A stretch of 5,190 nucleotides of DNA, taken from assembly GCA_023461115.1 (NCBI GenBank), contig JAEWOA010000180.1, positions 1 through 5,190 of the forward strand, written 5' to 3'. The position numbers and the translations under genes were made by a program. Below are positions 1 through 5,112 of this stretch, piece by piece; positions within the stretch are counted from its first letter, which is position 1; every line of letters begins with the position of its first letter. The DNA comes from Actinomycetes bacterium. Its GTDB lineage: Bacteria; Actinomycetota; Actinomycetes; Actinomycetales; Cellulomonadaceae. The notes beneath the pieces were generated by a model that was not told the DNA's origin, made no database searches, and saw only the letters and a program-made list of their open reading frames with translations.

Positions 1-386
1 GGGACGGCGGGCCGCTGCACCGCCACCTGGGCCGAGCCGCGGTCGGTCTCCTCGACCGGGACCACGGCGTCCGCGCCCAGCGGGATCGGGGCGCCCGAGG
101 CCACGCGCATCGACTGCCCGGGCACCAGCCGCAGGGGCGCGCCGCCTGGCAGCACGTCGTGCGCCACGGGGATGGTGCGCGTGCTCTCGTAGCCGGCGGT
201 CGCGGTCTCGTGCGCCGCGACCGCGTACCCGTCGCGGGCCGCGAGCGCGTGCTGCGGCAGGTCGCGCGCCGCGACGAGGTCCGCGGCCAGGATGCAGCCC
301 GCGGCGTCGTGCAGCGCGACGTCCAGCGGCGCGACCGGCCCGACGGCGGCGAGCACCGCCGCCAAGTGATCCTGGACCGACCTCAT
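1..386 (-). CDS. moeA: Molybdopterin molybdotransferase, MoeA/Glp type (partial, N-terminal 128 residues)
   Basis: Members of this family insert molybdate into adenylylated molybdopterin, the last step of molybdenum cofactor synthesis in the cytoplasm. The reading frame opens with ATG at 386 (MRSVQDHLAAVLAAV) and runs off the left edge without a stop, so only about the first third of a roughly 400-residue protein is present. Family hallmarks are the early 'GCILAADLVAARDLP' stretch (residues 30-44), 'RDGYAV' (51-56) matching the end of the usual SAMDGYAV motif with its Asp kept as D52, and 'SGAPIPLGADAVVPVEET' (97-114) matching the TGAP-x-P-x-GADAVV segment. The canonical Asn-Ser-Ala-Met just before the DGYAV part is replaced by Ala-Leu-Ala-Ala-Arg, and the TGAP threonine is Ser97; both are atypical. 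The start lies 25 bases after the galU stop with no strong Shine-Dalgarno sequence, so co-transcription and possibly translational coupling with galU are likely. The family call is firm; full activity is not shown. Confidence 0.85.
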   Translation of the reverse strand, partial: MRSVQDHLAAVLAAVGPVAPLDVALHDAAGCILAADLVAARDLPQHALAARDGYAVAAHETATAGYESTRTIPVAHDVLPGGAPLRLVPGQSMRVASGAPIPLGADAVVPVEETDRGSAQVAVQRPAV

Positions 387-411
387 GCGCGCATTGTGCC
401 CCGGAGCGCGC

Positions 412-1311
412 TCATTCCTTCGTCGTGGCCACGAACTCGGCGAGCCAGGAACGGAAGTCCGGGCCCAGGTCCGGACGGTCCACGGCAATCCGGACGACCG
501 CCTTGAGGTAGTCCAGCCGGTCCCCGGTGTCGTAGCGGCGGCCCCGGAACACCACACCGGTGACGCCGCCGCCCTCGTCGGCGGGCCGGTCCATGAGCGT
601 CGCGAGCGCGTCGGTGAGCTGGATCTCGCCGCCACGGCCCGGCTCGGTGTGCTCCAGGACCTCGAACACCGCGGGGTGCAGCACGTACCGGCCGATGATC
701 GCGAGGTTGGAGGGCGCCTCGTCGGGCTCGGGCTTCTCGACGAGGCCCGTGACCCGGACTGTGCCCTCGGCCTCGCCCGCGAACGGCTCGACCGCCGCGC
801 AGCCGTACGACTTGATCTGCTCCCGTGGGACCTCCAGCAGCGCGATCACCGAGCCGCCGACGCGCTCCTGGATCTCGAGCATCGTCGTGAGCAGCTCGTC
901 GCGCTCGTCGATCAGGTCGTCGCCCAGCAGCACCGCGAACGGCTCGCGGCCCACGTGCTGCTTGGCCTGCAGCACGGCGTGGCCGAGCCCGCGCGGCTGG
1001 CCCTGGCGGACGAAGTGCACGGTGGCCAGGTCGGTGGACTCGCGCACCTTGGCCAGGCGCTCGGTGTCGCCCTTGGCCTCCAGCGCGGCCTCGAGCTCCG
1101 GCACGGCGTCGAAGTGGTCCGCGAGCGTGCGCTTGCTGCGGCCCGTGATGAGCAGCACGTCGTCGAGCCCCGCCGCGACGGCCTCCTCCACGACGTACTG
1201 GATGGCCGGCTTGTCGACGACGGGGAGCATCTCCTTGGGCGTGGACTTGGTGGCCGGCAGGAAGCGCGTGCCGAGGCCCGCCGCGGGGATGACCGCCTTG
1301 TGGATCGCCAT
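412..1311 (-). CDS. galU: UTP-glucose-1-phosphate uridylyltransferase
   Basis: The enzyme makes UDP-glucose from UTP and glucose-1-phosphate, supplying glucosyl and galactosyl units for polysaccharides, cell-wall glycans and trehalose. At 299 residues it is full length for bacterial GalU. The N-terminal nucleotide-binding signature PAAGLGTRFLPATK (residues 9-22) runs on through STPKEMLPVVDKP (23-35). Further family motifs are RQGQPRGLGHA (102-112), the metal/UTP-site LLGDDLID (128-135), VEKP (191-194), GGEIQLTDA (227-235) and YDTGDRLDYLKA (260-271). No key motif is missing. ATG at 1311 starts the protein four residues before the conserved KAVIPAAG, which fits the family, but no Shine-Dalgarno sequence precedes it; TAGCGT lies 6 bases upstream, suggesting a leaderless transcript. 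It is divergent from the cyclo-ligase gene (112-base gap) and followed by moeA on the same strand. The galU-moeA pair next to a cyclo-ligase is a familiar actinobacterial arrangement. Confidence 0.97.
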   Translation of the reverse strand: MAIHKAVIPAAGLGTRFLPATKSTPKEMLPVVDKPAIQYVVEEAVAAGLDDVLLITGRSKRTLADHFDAVPELEAALEAKGDTERLAKVRESTDLATVHFVRQGQPRGLGHAVLQAKQHVGREPFAVLLGDDLIDERDELLTTMLEIQERVGGSVIALLEVPREQIKSYGCAAVEPFAGEAEGTVRVTGLVEKPEPDEAPSNLAIIGRYVLHPAVFEVLEHTEPGRGGEIQLTDALATLMDRPADEGGGVTGVVFRGRRYDTGDRLDYLKAVVRIAVDRPDLGPDFRSWLAEFVATTKE

Positions 1312-1317
1312 GCAGGC

Positions 1318-1323
1318 ACGCTA
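1318..1323 (-). promoter_or_regulatory. galU: Candidate -10 box (TAGCGT) for leaderless galU mRNA
   Basis: Read on the minus strand, TAGCGT matches the actinobacterial -10 pattern TANNNT and ends 6 bases before the galU ATG. That spacing would place the transcription start at or next to the A of the start codon. There is no Shine-Dalgarno-like purine stretch between 1312 and 1330, which agrees with a leaderless message. I see no good -35 box about 17 bases further upstream, so this rests on one hexamer and its position. Confidence 0.4.
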
Positions 1324-1350
1324 GCCGCGGGCAAGCCGCGCCGCCCACCG

Positions 1351-1379
1351 TTGAAATGCGAAGTTCACCTGTGACGTAG
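1351..1379 (+). promoter_or_regulatory. Possible promoter/operator segment in the galU / cyclo-ligase divergent gap
   Basis: This is the least GC-rich part of the 112-base gap between the two divergent genes. It holds TTGAAA at 1351-1356, a fair -35 match for the plus-strand cyclo-ligase gene, but no convincing TANNNT lies 16-19 bases downstream. It also holds the small palindrome TCAC-CT-GTGA at 1365-1374 and a loose TGAA-N8-TTCA repeat (1352-1367). These are short enough to arise by chance; I record the stretch as the likeliest place for shared control, not as an identified site. Confidence 0.2.
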
Positions 1380-1411
1380 CCCACGATGCACCGGGTACGC
1401 CCACTGTTTGC

Positions 1412-1416
1412 GAGGA
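1412..1416 (+). promoter_or_regulatory. Shine-Dalgarno sequence of the cyclo-ligase gene
   Basis: GAGGA lies 7 bases upstream of the ATG at 1424, an ideal distance, and fixes that ATG as the start. Its presence contrasts with galU across the same gap, which has no such site. Confidence 0.75.
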
Positions 1417-1423
1417 TGCAGTC

Positions 1424-2059
1424 ATGAGCAGCGCCGCCCAGCCGCCCGTCCGCGTGCCCGGCCTCGAGCCCGAAGACGTGAAGGACGCGATGCGACAAGG
1501 CATCCGCGCGCAGCGTGCGCGCCGATCCGCCCGCCGCCGCGACGAGTACGCGCTCATGTTCGCCGACGTCGTCGAGACGATCCCCGCGGTCGCGGCCGCG
1601 CACTGCGTCGCCGTGTACGCCGCGCGCGCCACCGAGCCCAGCACGAGCGTGCTCCTGGAGCGGCTCGCCGCACGCGGCGTGCGCGTCCTGCTCCCGGTGC
1701 TCGGCAGCGGCCTGCAACGCGACTGGGCGCTGTACGCGGGCGCCGACGACCTGCGGGAACGCGCGCCGGGGCGCCCACCGGAGCCCAGCGGGCCTACCCT
1801 CGGGGCCGCCGCCCTCGCCGACGCCGAGGCGATCGTCGCGCCCGCGCTCGCCGTGGACACCGCGGGAATCCGGCTCGGGCAGGGCGGGGGGTGGTACGAC
1901 CGCGCCCTCGAGCACGCGCGGCCCGGCGCGCCCGTGATCGCGCTCGTCTACCCCAACGAGGTCCACGACGCGTCGGCGGACCCGCTGCCGCGCGAGGCGC
2001 ACGACCGCACCATCGACATCATCGCGACGTCGTCCGGCTGGCAGCCGATCGCCCGCTGA
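1424..2059 (+). CDS. 5-formyltetrahydrofolate cyclo-ligase (methenyl-THF synthetase)
   Basis: This cytoplasmic enzyme converts 5-formyltetrahydrofolate to 5,10-methenyltetrahydrofolate using ATP, returning the storage folate to the one-carbon pool. The product is 211 residues, slightly longer than the usual 180-200, the extra length being a non-conserved N-terminus of about 15 residues. Family features are the N-terminal basic helix KDAMRQGIRAQRARRS (20-35), the Gly/Pro/Glu-rich loop GRPPEPSGPTLG (116-127), APALAVD (139-145), the nucleotide-binding RLGQGGGWYDR (150-160) and LPREAHDRTID (188-198). Trp replaces the more common Tyr or Phe in the GGG-aromatic-YDR motif, a mild aromatic change. 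The start is supported by GAGGA 7 bases upstream. It is divergent from galU and converges on the acylase gene with 6 bases between stops. The counterpart in M. tuberculosis, as I recall it, is Rv0992c, also next to galU and moeA1. Names such as ygfA or fthC are used elsewhere; I assign none. Confidence 0.93.
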   Translation: MSSAAQPPVRVPGLEPEDVKDAMRQGIRAQRARRSARRRDEYALMFADVVETIPAVAAAHCVAVYAARATEPSTSVLLERLAARGVRVLLPVLGSGLQRDWALYAGADDLRERAPGRPPEPSGPTLGAAALADAEAIVAPALAVDTAGIRLGQGGGWYDRALEHARPGAPVIALVYPNEVHDASADPLPREAHDRTIDIIATSSGWQPIAR

Positions 2060-2065
2060 GCCGCG

Positions 2066-4627
2066 CTACGGACGCAGGGTCAGCCGGTCGGCGGCGTCCG
2101 CCTCGGTCGCCGCGCGCGTGAACGGCCACGCGAACGTCGTGCCCGCGGCCCACGCCCCGAACTGGTCGGTGTAGTGCGGGCTCGCGGGGTGGCCCGACGA
2201 GCCCGTGAGGTTCACCCACGTGGACGAGTCCAGGTCCGCCAGGTCCACCACCATGCGCATCGACGGCGCCGCGGTGACCCCGAAGCCCTTGCTCGCGTCC
2301 CACGACGTCGCGTCGACGATCGACGAGCCGCCGCCCACGCCGATCGGGGCGGGATTGACCAGGCGACGGATGGGGCTGGGGATCGACGCGCCACCCAGCA
2401 CCGCGTGCTCCGGCGCCGCGCTGTGCAGCTTGCCCCACGTCCACGTGCCGGGGTCGCGGCCCAGGCTCTGGGTGAGCTCGGCGCGCGCGGTGACGAGCGC
2501 CCGCGTCAGCACCTCGTCGCGCCCCTCGGTGACGCCCGGCGTCGAGCGGTCATCCCACCAGGGCGAGTCCGGCTCGTCGAGCAGGTTCCGCACCACCTCG
2601 AGCCACCGCGAGCTGCCGTCGGGCCCGTCCCCCTCGGGGAGCTCGTCGGCGAACGCGAGCTTCACGACGTTGGCCCAGACCGCCGAGAAGTACGCGGCGG
2701 CCGCGGAGTCGGCGCGCGACACGTGGTCCCACGTGCGCAGCAGGTCCTGGCCGTCGCGGTCGTACGGGTCGGCGATGTTCTGCTCCAGCAGCGCCGGGAC
2801 CAGGACATCCGCGTACGGGTTGCGCTGGTCGTACTGCAGCTCGCCCATGCTCGCGACGTCGGCCTTCCGGCCGGCGGCGAACGCGGCCTCGAGCTCGTCG
2901 CGGATGCGCTGCGACCGGAAGCCGTAGTCCCAGTCCTTCGTCAGGAACGGCCCCACGCCCACGGGCAGGACCGCCTGGTTGGCGGCGACGATGAACCCGG
3001 CCGCCGGGTCCTGCGCACGCGGCATGTCGTCGGGGTCGACGTAGCCACGCCAGTCGTACGCGCTGTCCCAGCCCGGGCGGGGCCACGTGCCGTTCGAGGG
3101 CACGTCGCCGACGACGTTGTCGCGCAACGGGATGCGGCCCGGCGCCTGGTAGCCGATGTGCCCGTCCACGGTCGCGTACACGATGTTCTGCGACGGGACG
3201 TCGAGCAGCCGCCCCACGCGCGCGATGTCGTCGGCGTCCTTCGCGGTGTTGATCGCGAGCACGGCGTCCGCTGTGTGGCCCGGCGCGAGCGCGGTCCACG
3301 CGAGCGCCACCGCGTAGCCGCGGTCGGAGCCGCCGTCCGGCAGCGGCGCGTCGCCCACGACGTCGATCGGGAGCACATCCGAGACGATCGGGCCGTGCAC
3401 GGTCTCCCGCACGGTCAGCGTCACGTCGTCGCCGCCGTTGACCTTGATGACCTCCTCGCGCGTGCGGATCGCCGCCGTGCCGTCGTCGCGCACCGACTCG
3501 TCGCCCTTGACGCGCTCGAGGAAGAAGTCCGTGACGTCCGCGCCCAGGTTGGTCAGGCCCCACGCGAGGTCGGCGTTGTGGCCGATGACGACACCCGGGA
3601 AGCCCGCGAACGAGAAGCCCGCGACGTCGTACGGGCACGCGGCGGTGACCGACTCGCAGCGCAGGCCGACCTGCATCCAGATGCCCGGCGCGGAGATGCC
3701 CAGGTGCGGGTCGTTCGCGAGCATGGGCTTGCCCGACTCGGTGTGCTCGCCCGCGACGACCCACGAGTTGGAGCCGACGCCCTCGCCCTCGCCGACCAGG
3801 TGCGGCACCGCGGCGAGCGCGGCCTCGGCGTGCGCGATCGCGTCCTGCAGGCCCTGGTCGCCCAGGTCCAGCGCGGTGGTGGTGACCGCGGGCTCCTGCG
3901 CGGCCGGCTGCTCCGTGACCTCAAGGATCGGCGCGTTCACGTCCTGCGGGTAGGGCGGGAACAGTTGGTCGACGAGCGCGACGTCGTGCAGCGCCGAGTA
4001 GGTGCGGGCGCGCTCGAGCTCGTCGTCGTAGTTTCCGCGCAGGTCCCAGGCCATCGCCTTGAGCCACGCGACCGAGTCGATCGGGTCCCACGGCTCCGGC
4101 GCCTCGACGTCGACCTGCTGGCCCAGGATCGTGTACTCGACCGCGATCTCTGAGGGCGCCTTGCCCGCCAGGTACGCGTTCACCCCCGCCGAGTACGCGG
4201 TCAGCGCGTCCTTGGTGGACTGGTCCAGCAGCGCCCACTCCTTCTCCGCGACGCGGCGCCAGCCGAACGTGCGGATCACCTTGTCCGCGTCCAGCGCGGC
4301 GGCGTTGGCGCCCACCAACTCCGACATGCGCCCCGACACCACGTGCCGCCGGTAGTCCATCTCGAAGAACCGGTCCTGCGCCGCGACGTAGCCCTGCGCC
4401 ATGAACAGGTCCGCGGCCGTGGCGGCGGTGATCGTCGGGATGCCCCTCTCGTCCCGCGTGACCGTGGCCGGCGCGGACAGCCCCGGGACGGTGAGCTCGC
4501 CGTCGACCTGCGGCAACGGGCGTCGGACGACCGCGAAGGCCGCCACCACGGCGGCGACGAGCGCGACGACGACGACGATGGCGACCGACAGCAGGGTCAG
4601 CCTCAGGGCGCGATGACGGTGGAGCAC
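2066..4627 (-). CDS. Penicillin acylase family Ntn hydrolase, membrane-anchored or secreted
   Basis: This family cleaves amide bonds of acylated compounds (beta-lactams, acyl-homoserine lactones, acyl-peptides) outside the cytoplasmic membrane; the substrate here cannot be read from sequence. The 853-residue precursor has a short Arg/His-rich N-terminus and one hydrophobic segment (about 11-34), a signal peptide or membrane anchor. The alpha-chain region follows, with GIPTITA (62-68) and AQGYVAAQDRFFEMD (77-91). The family self-cleaves before the catalytic serine, here Ser286 in VG-SNSW (codon 3770-3772). Matching beta-chain motifs are NDPHL (305-309), GHNADLAWGLTN (349-360) and AANQ with Asn550, probable equivalent of the oxyanion asparagine. 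C-terminal SSGHPASPHYTDQ (810-822) is also typical. The only two cysteines, C324 and C331, could pair once exported. GTG at 4627 is the first usable start after an in-frame stop at 4676-4678. It has no Shine-Dalgarno but TACCCT 7 bases upstream. It lies opposite in strand to both neighbours. Confidence 0.93.
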   Translation of the reverse strand: MLHRHRALRLTLLSVAIVVVVALVAAVVAAFAVVRRPLPQVDGELTVPGLSAPATVTRDERGIPTITAATAADLFMAQGYVAAQDRFFEMDYRRHVVSGRMSELVGANAAALDADKVIRTFGWRRVAEKEWALLDQSTKDALTAYSAGVNAYLAGKAPSEIAVEYTILGQQVDVEAPEPWDPIDSVAWLKAMAWDLRGNYDDELERARTYSALHDVALVDQLFPPYPQDVNAPILEVTEQPAAQEPAVTTTALDLGDQGLQDAIAHAEAALAAVPHLVGEGEGVGSNSWVVAGEHTESGKPMLANDPHLGISAPGIWMQVGLRCESVTAACPYDVAGFSFAGFPGVVIGHNADLAWGLTNLGADVTDFFLERVKGDESVRDDGTAAIRTREEVIKVNGGDDVTLTVRETVHGPIVSDVLPIDVVGDAPLPDGGSDRGYAVALAWTALAPGHTADAVLAINTAKDADDIARVGRLLDVPSQNIVYATVDGHIGYQAPGRIPLRDNVVGDVPSNGTWPRPGWDSAYDWRGYVDPDDMPRAQDPAAGFIVAANQAVLPVGVGPFLTKDWDYGFRSQRIRDELEAAFAAGRKADVASMGELQYDQRNPYADVLVPALLEQNIADPYDRDGQDLLRTWDHVSRADSAAAAYFSAVWANVVKLAFADELPEGDGPDGSSRWLEVVRNLLDEPDSPWWDDRSTPGVTEGRDEVLTRALVTARAELTQSLGRDPGTWTWGKLHSAAPEHAVLGGASIPSPIRRLVNPAPIGVGGGSSIVDATSWDASKGFGVTAAPSMRMVVDLADLDSSTWVNLTGSSGHPASPHYTDQFGAWAAGTTFAWPFTRAATEADAADRLTLRP

Positions 4628-4634
4628 GTCTGCG

Positions 4635-4640
4635 AGGGTA
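4635..4640 (-). promoter_or_regulatory. Candidate -10 box (TACCCT) for leaderless acylase mRNA
   Basis: On the minus strand TACCCT fits TANNNT and is followed by exactly 7 bases and then the GTG start at 4627. This is the usual spacing from -10 box to transcription start, so the GTG would be the first codon of a leaderless mRNA. No Shine-Dalgarno sequence is visible in the 7 bases or just before. No recognisable -35 box is present at the expected distance. Confidence 0.45.
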
Positions 4641-4654
4641 ATGCGCTTGCGGGA

Positions 4655-4682
4655 TGGACGACGGCAGGCGGGCCGTTAGCAT
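4655..4682 (+). promoter_or_regulatory. Candidate promoter of the zinc-ribbon (Ruc-like) gene
   Basis: TAGCAT at 4677-4682 fits the TANNNT -10 pattern. A weak -35 match, TGGACG at 4655-4660, sits 16 bases upstream. Transcription would then begin near 4688-4690, inside the CIRCE repeat that starts at 4682, so a bound repressor would cover the start site. That arrangement is typical for HrcA-controlled promoters and is the main reason to favour this hexamer. Confidence 0.4.
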
Positions 4683-4708
4683 TGGCACTCGGAACATGCG
4701 AGTGCCAG
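4682..4708 (+). promoter_or_regulatory. CIRCE element, predicted HrcA operator
   Basis: The left arm TTGGCACTC (4682-4690) and the right arm GAGTGCCAG (4700-4708) are inverted copies, complementary at 8 of 9 positions, separated by exactly 9 bases. The classical CIRCE operator is TTAGCACTC-N9-GAGTGCTAA; this copy matches it at 15 of 18 arm positions, and the changes (A to G, T to C) are those expected in a GC-rich genome. HrcA binds CIRCE and represses chaperone genes until heat or misfolded protein releases it. The repeat ends 43 bases before the GTG of the zinc-ribbon gene, correctly placed to block that gene. Relative to the divergent acylase start it lies about 55-81 bases upstream, so a direct effect there is less likely. 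Confidence 0.85.
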
Positions 4709-4739
4709 GCGGTGACAACCGTCTGCGCGAGACCGACTC

Positions 4740-4744
4740 AGGAG
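4740..4744 (+). promoter_or_regulatory. Shine-Dalgarno sequence of the zinc-ribbon gene
   Basis: AGGAG lies 7 bases before the GTG at 4752 and decides that GTG as the start. The resulting protein begins PTYSYAC after the initiator, exactly as FmdB-type proteins usually do. Confidence 0.8.
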
Positions 4745-4751
4745 CCGCCTG

Positions 4752-5087
4752 GTGCCCACCTACTCCTACGCCTGCACGGTGTGCGGACACGCCTTCGACA
4801 TCCAGCAGTCCTTCAGCGACGACTCGCTGACCGTGTGCCCGCAGTGCGAGGGCCGGCTGCGCAAGGTGTTCTCGTCCGTCGGGGTCGTCTTCAAGGGCTC
4901 GGGCTTCTACCGCAACGACGCGCGCTCGGGCGCGAAGTCGTCGTCGGTCCCGGCCGCGCCGAGCGGGTCGTCCAGCACGTCCGACTCGTCGTCCAGCTCG
5001 ACGAAGGACTCGTCGAGCTCGTCGGCCGCGTCGGCCAGCAAGCCGAGCACCCCGGCCGCCGCGCCGGCGAAGGCGGCGACCTCCTAA
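4752..5087 (+). CDS. FmdB-family zinc-ribbon protein with serine-rich tail, resembling redox-regulated chaperone Ruc
   Basis: The 111-residue product starts at GTG and opens with the FmdB signature PTYSYACTVCGHAF (2-15). Cys pairs at C8-x2-C11 and C29-x2-C32 form one four-cysteine zinc ribbon. LRKVFSSVGVVFKGSGFYRND (36-56) is the usual segment after the ribbon in this family. From residue 57 the protein is low complexity, with 23 serines among the last 55 residues plus Ala, Pro, Lys and Asp, and is almost certainly disordered. No signal peptide or membrane segment is visible, so it should be cytoplasmic. FmdB proteins are often labelled 'regulatory', but the actinobacterial relative Rv0991c (Ruc) of M. 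tuberculosis was shown to be a chaperone activated by oxidation of its zinc cysteines and to be under HrcA control. The CIRCE repeat 43 bases upstream and the cyclo-ligase/galU/moeA neighbourhood fit that assignment. Orthology is inferred; chaperone activity here is a prediction. Confidence 0.9.
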   Translation: MPTYSYACTVCGHAFDIQQSFSDDSLTVCPQCEGRLRKVFSSVGVVFKGSGFYRNDARSGAKSSSVPAAPSGSSSTSDSSSSSTKDSSSSSAASASKPSTPAAAPAKAATS

Positions 5088-5100
5088 GGCCGCACGCCTT
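5086..5100. terminator. Weak hairpin between convergent gene ends
   Basis: AAGGC (5086-5090) and GCCTT (5096-5100) form a 5-base-pair stem with a 5-base loop starting at the zinc-ribbon stop codon. It lies between that gene and the putative minus-strand end at 5113, where a two-way terminator would be useful. The stem is short and no T-tract follows on either side, so this is only a possibility. Confidence 0.2.
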
Positions 5101-5112
5101 CGCCTGACGTCG

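Noticed and set aside
384..394. ATGCGCGCATGA just before moeA: a three-codon frame whose stop overlaps the moeA ATG.
   Set aside because: It could act in coupled re-initiation, but it has no Shine-Dalgarno sequence and is short enough to be chance. The ATG at 386 is the start that fits the protein family.
1326..1340. CGCGG-GCAAG-CCGCG hairpin just upstream of galU, considered as a terminator or regulator.
   Set aside because: A 5-base-pair GC stem is expected often in sequence this GC-rich, it has no T-tract, and no known RNA motif is recognisable.
383..2002. A long minus-strand open frame spanning antisense to the cyclo-ligase and overlapping galU out of frame.
   Set aside because: Its product is Arg/Gly/Ala-rich with no family motif, and it overlaps two genes with clear motifs. 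It is the open shadow frame expected in very GC-rich DNA.
2035..2047. Palindrome CGGCTG-G-CAGCCG near the end of the cyclo-ligase, considered as a terminator.
   Set aside because: It lies inside the coding region, has no T-tract, and only a 4-base-pair stem can form with a realistic loop.
2174..4153. A 659-codon plus-strand open frame opposite the acylase gene.
   Set aside because: Composition is Arg/Val/His-rich with no recognisable domain, and the whole length lies antisense to a protein with a full set of family motifs. Long antisense frames of this kind are routine at this GC content.
4556..4580. GAC/GTC microrepeat near the start of the acylase gene.
   Set aside because: It encodes the valine run of the hydrophobic N-terminal segment and needs no other explanation.
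4925..5045. Repetitive TCG/TCC/AGC-rich stretch, considered as a DNA repeat or array.
   Set aside because: It has no fixed unit or spacing; it is explained by the serine-rich coding sequence of the zinc-ribbon protein.
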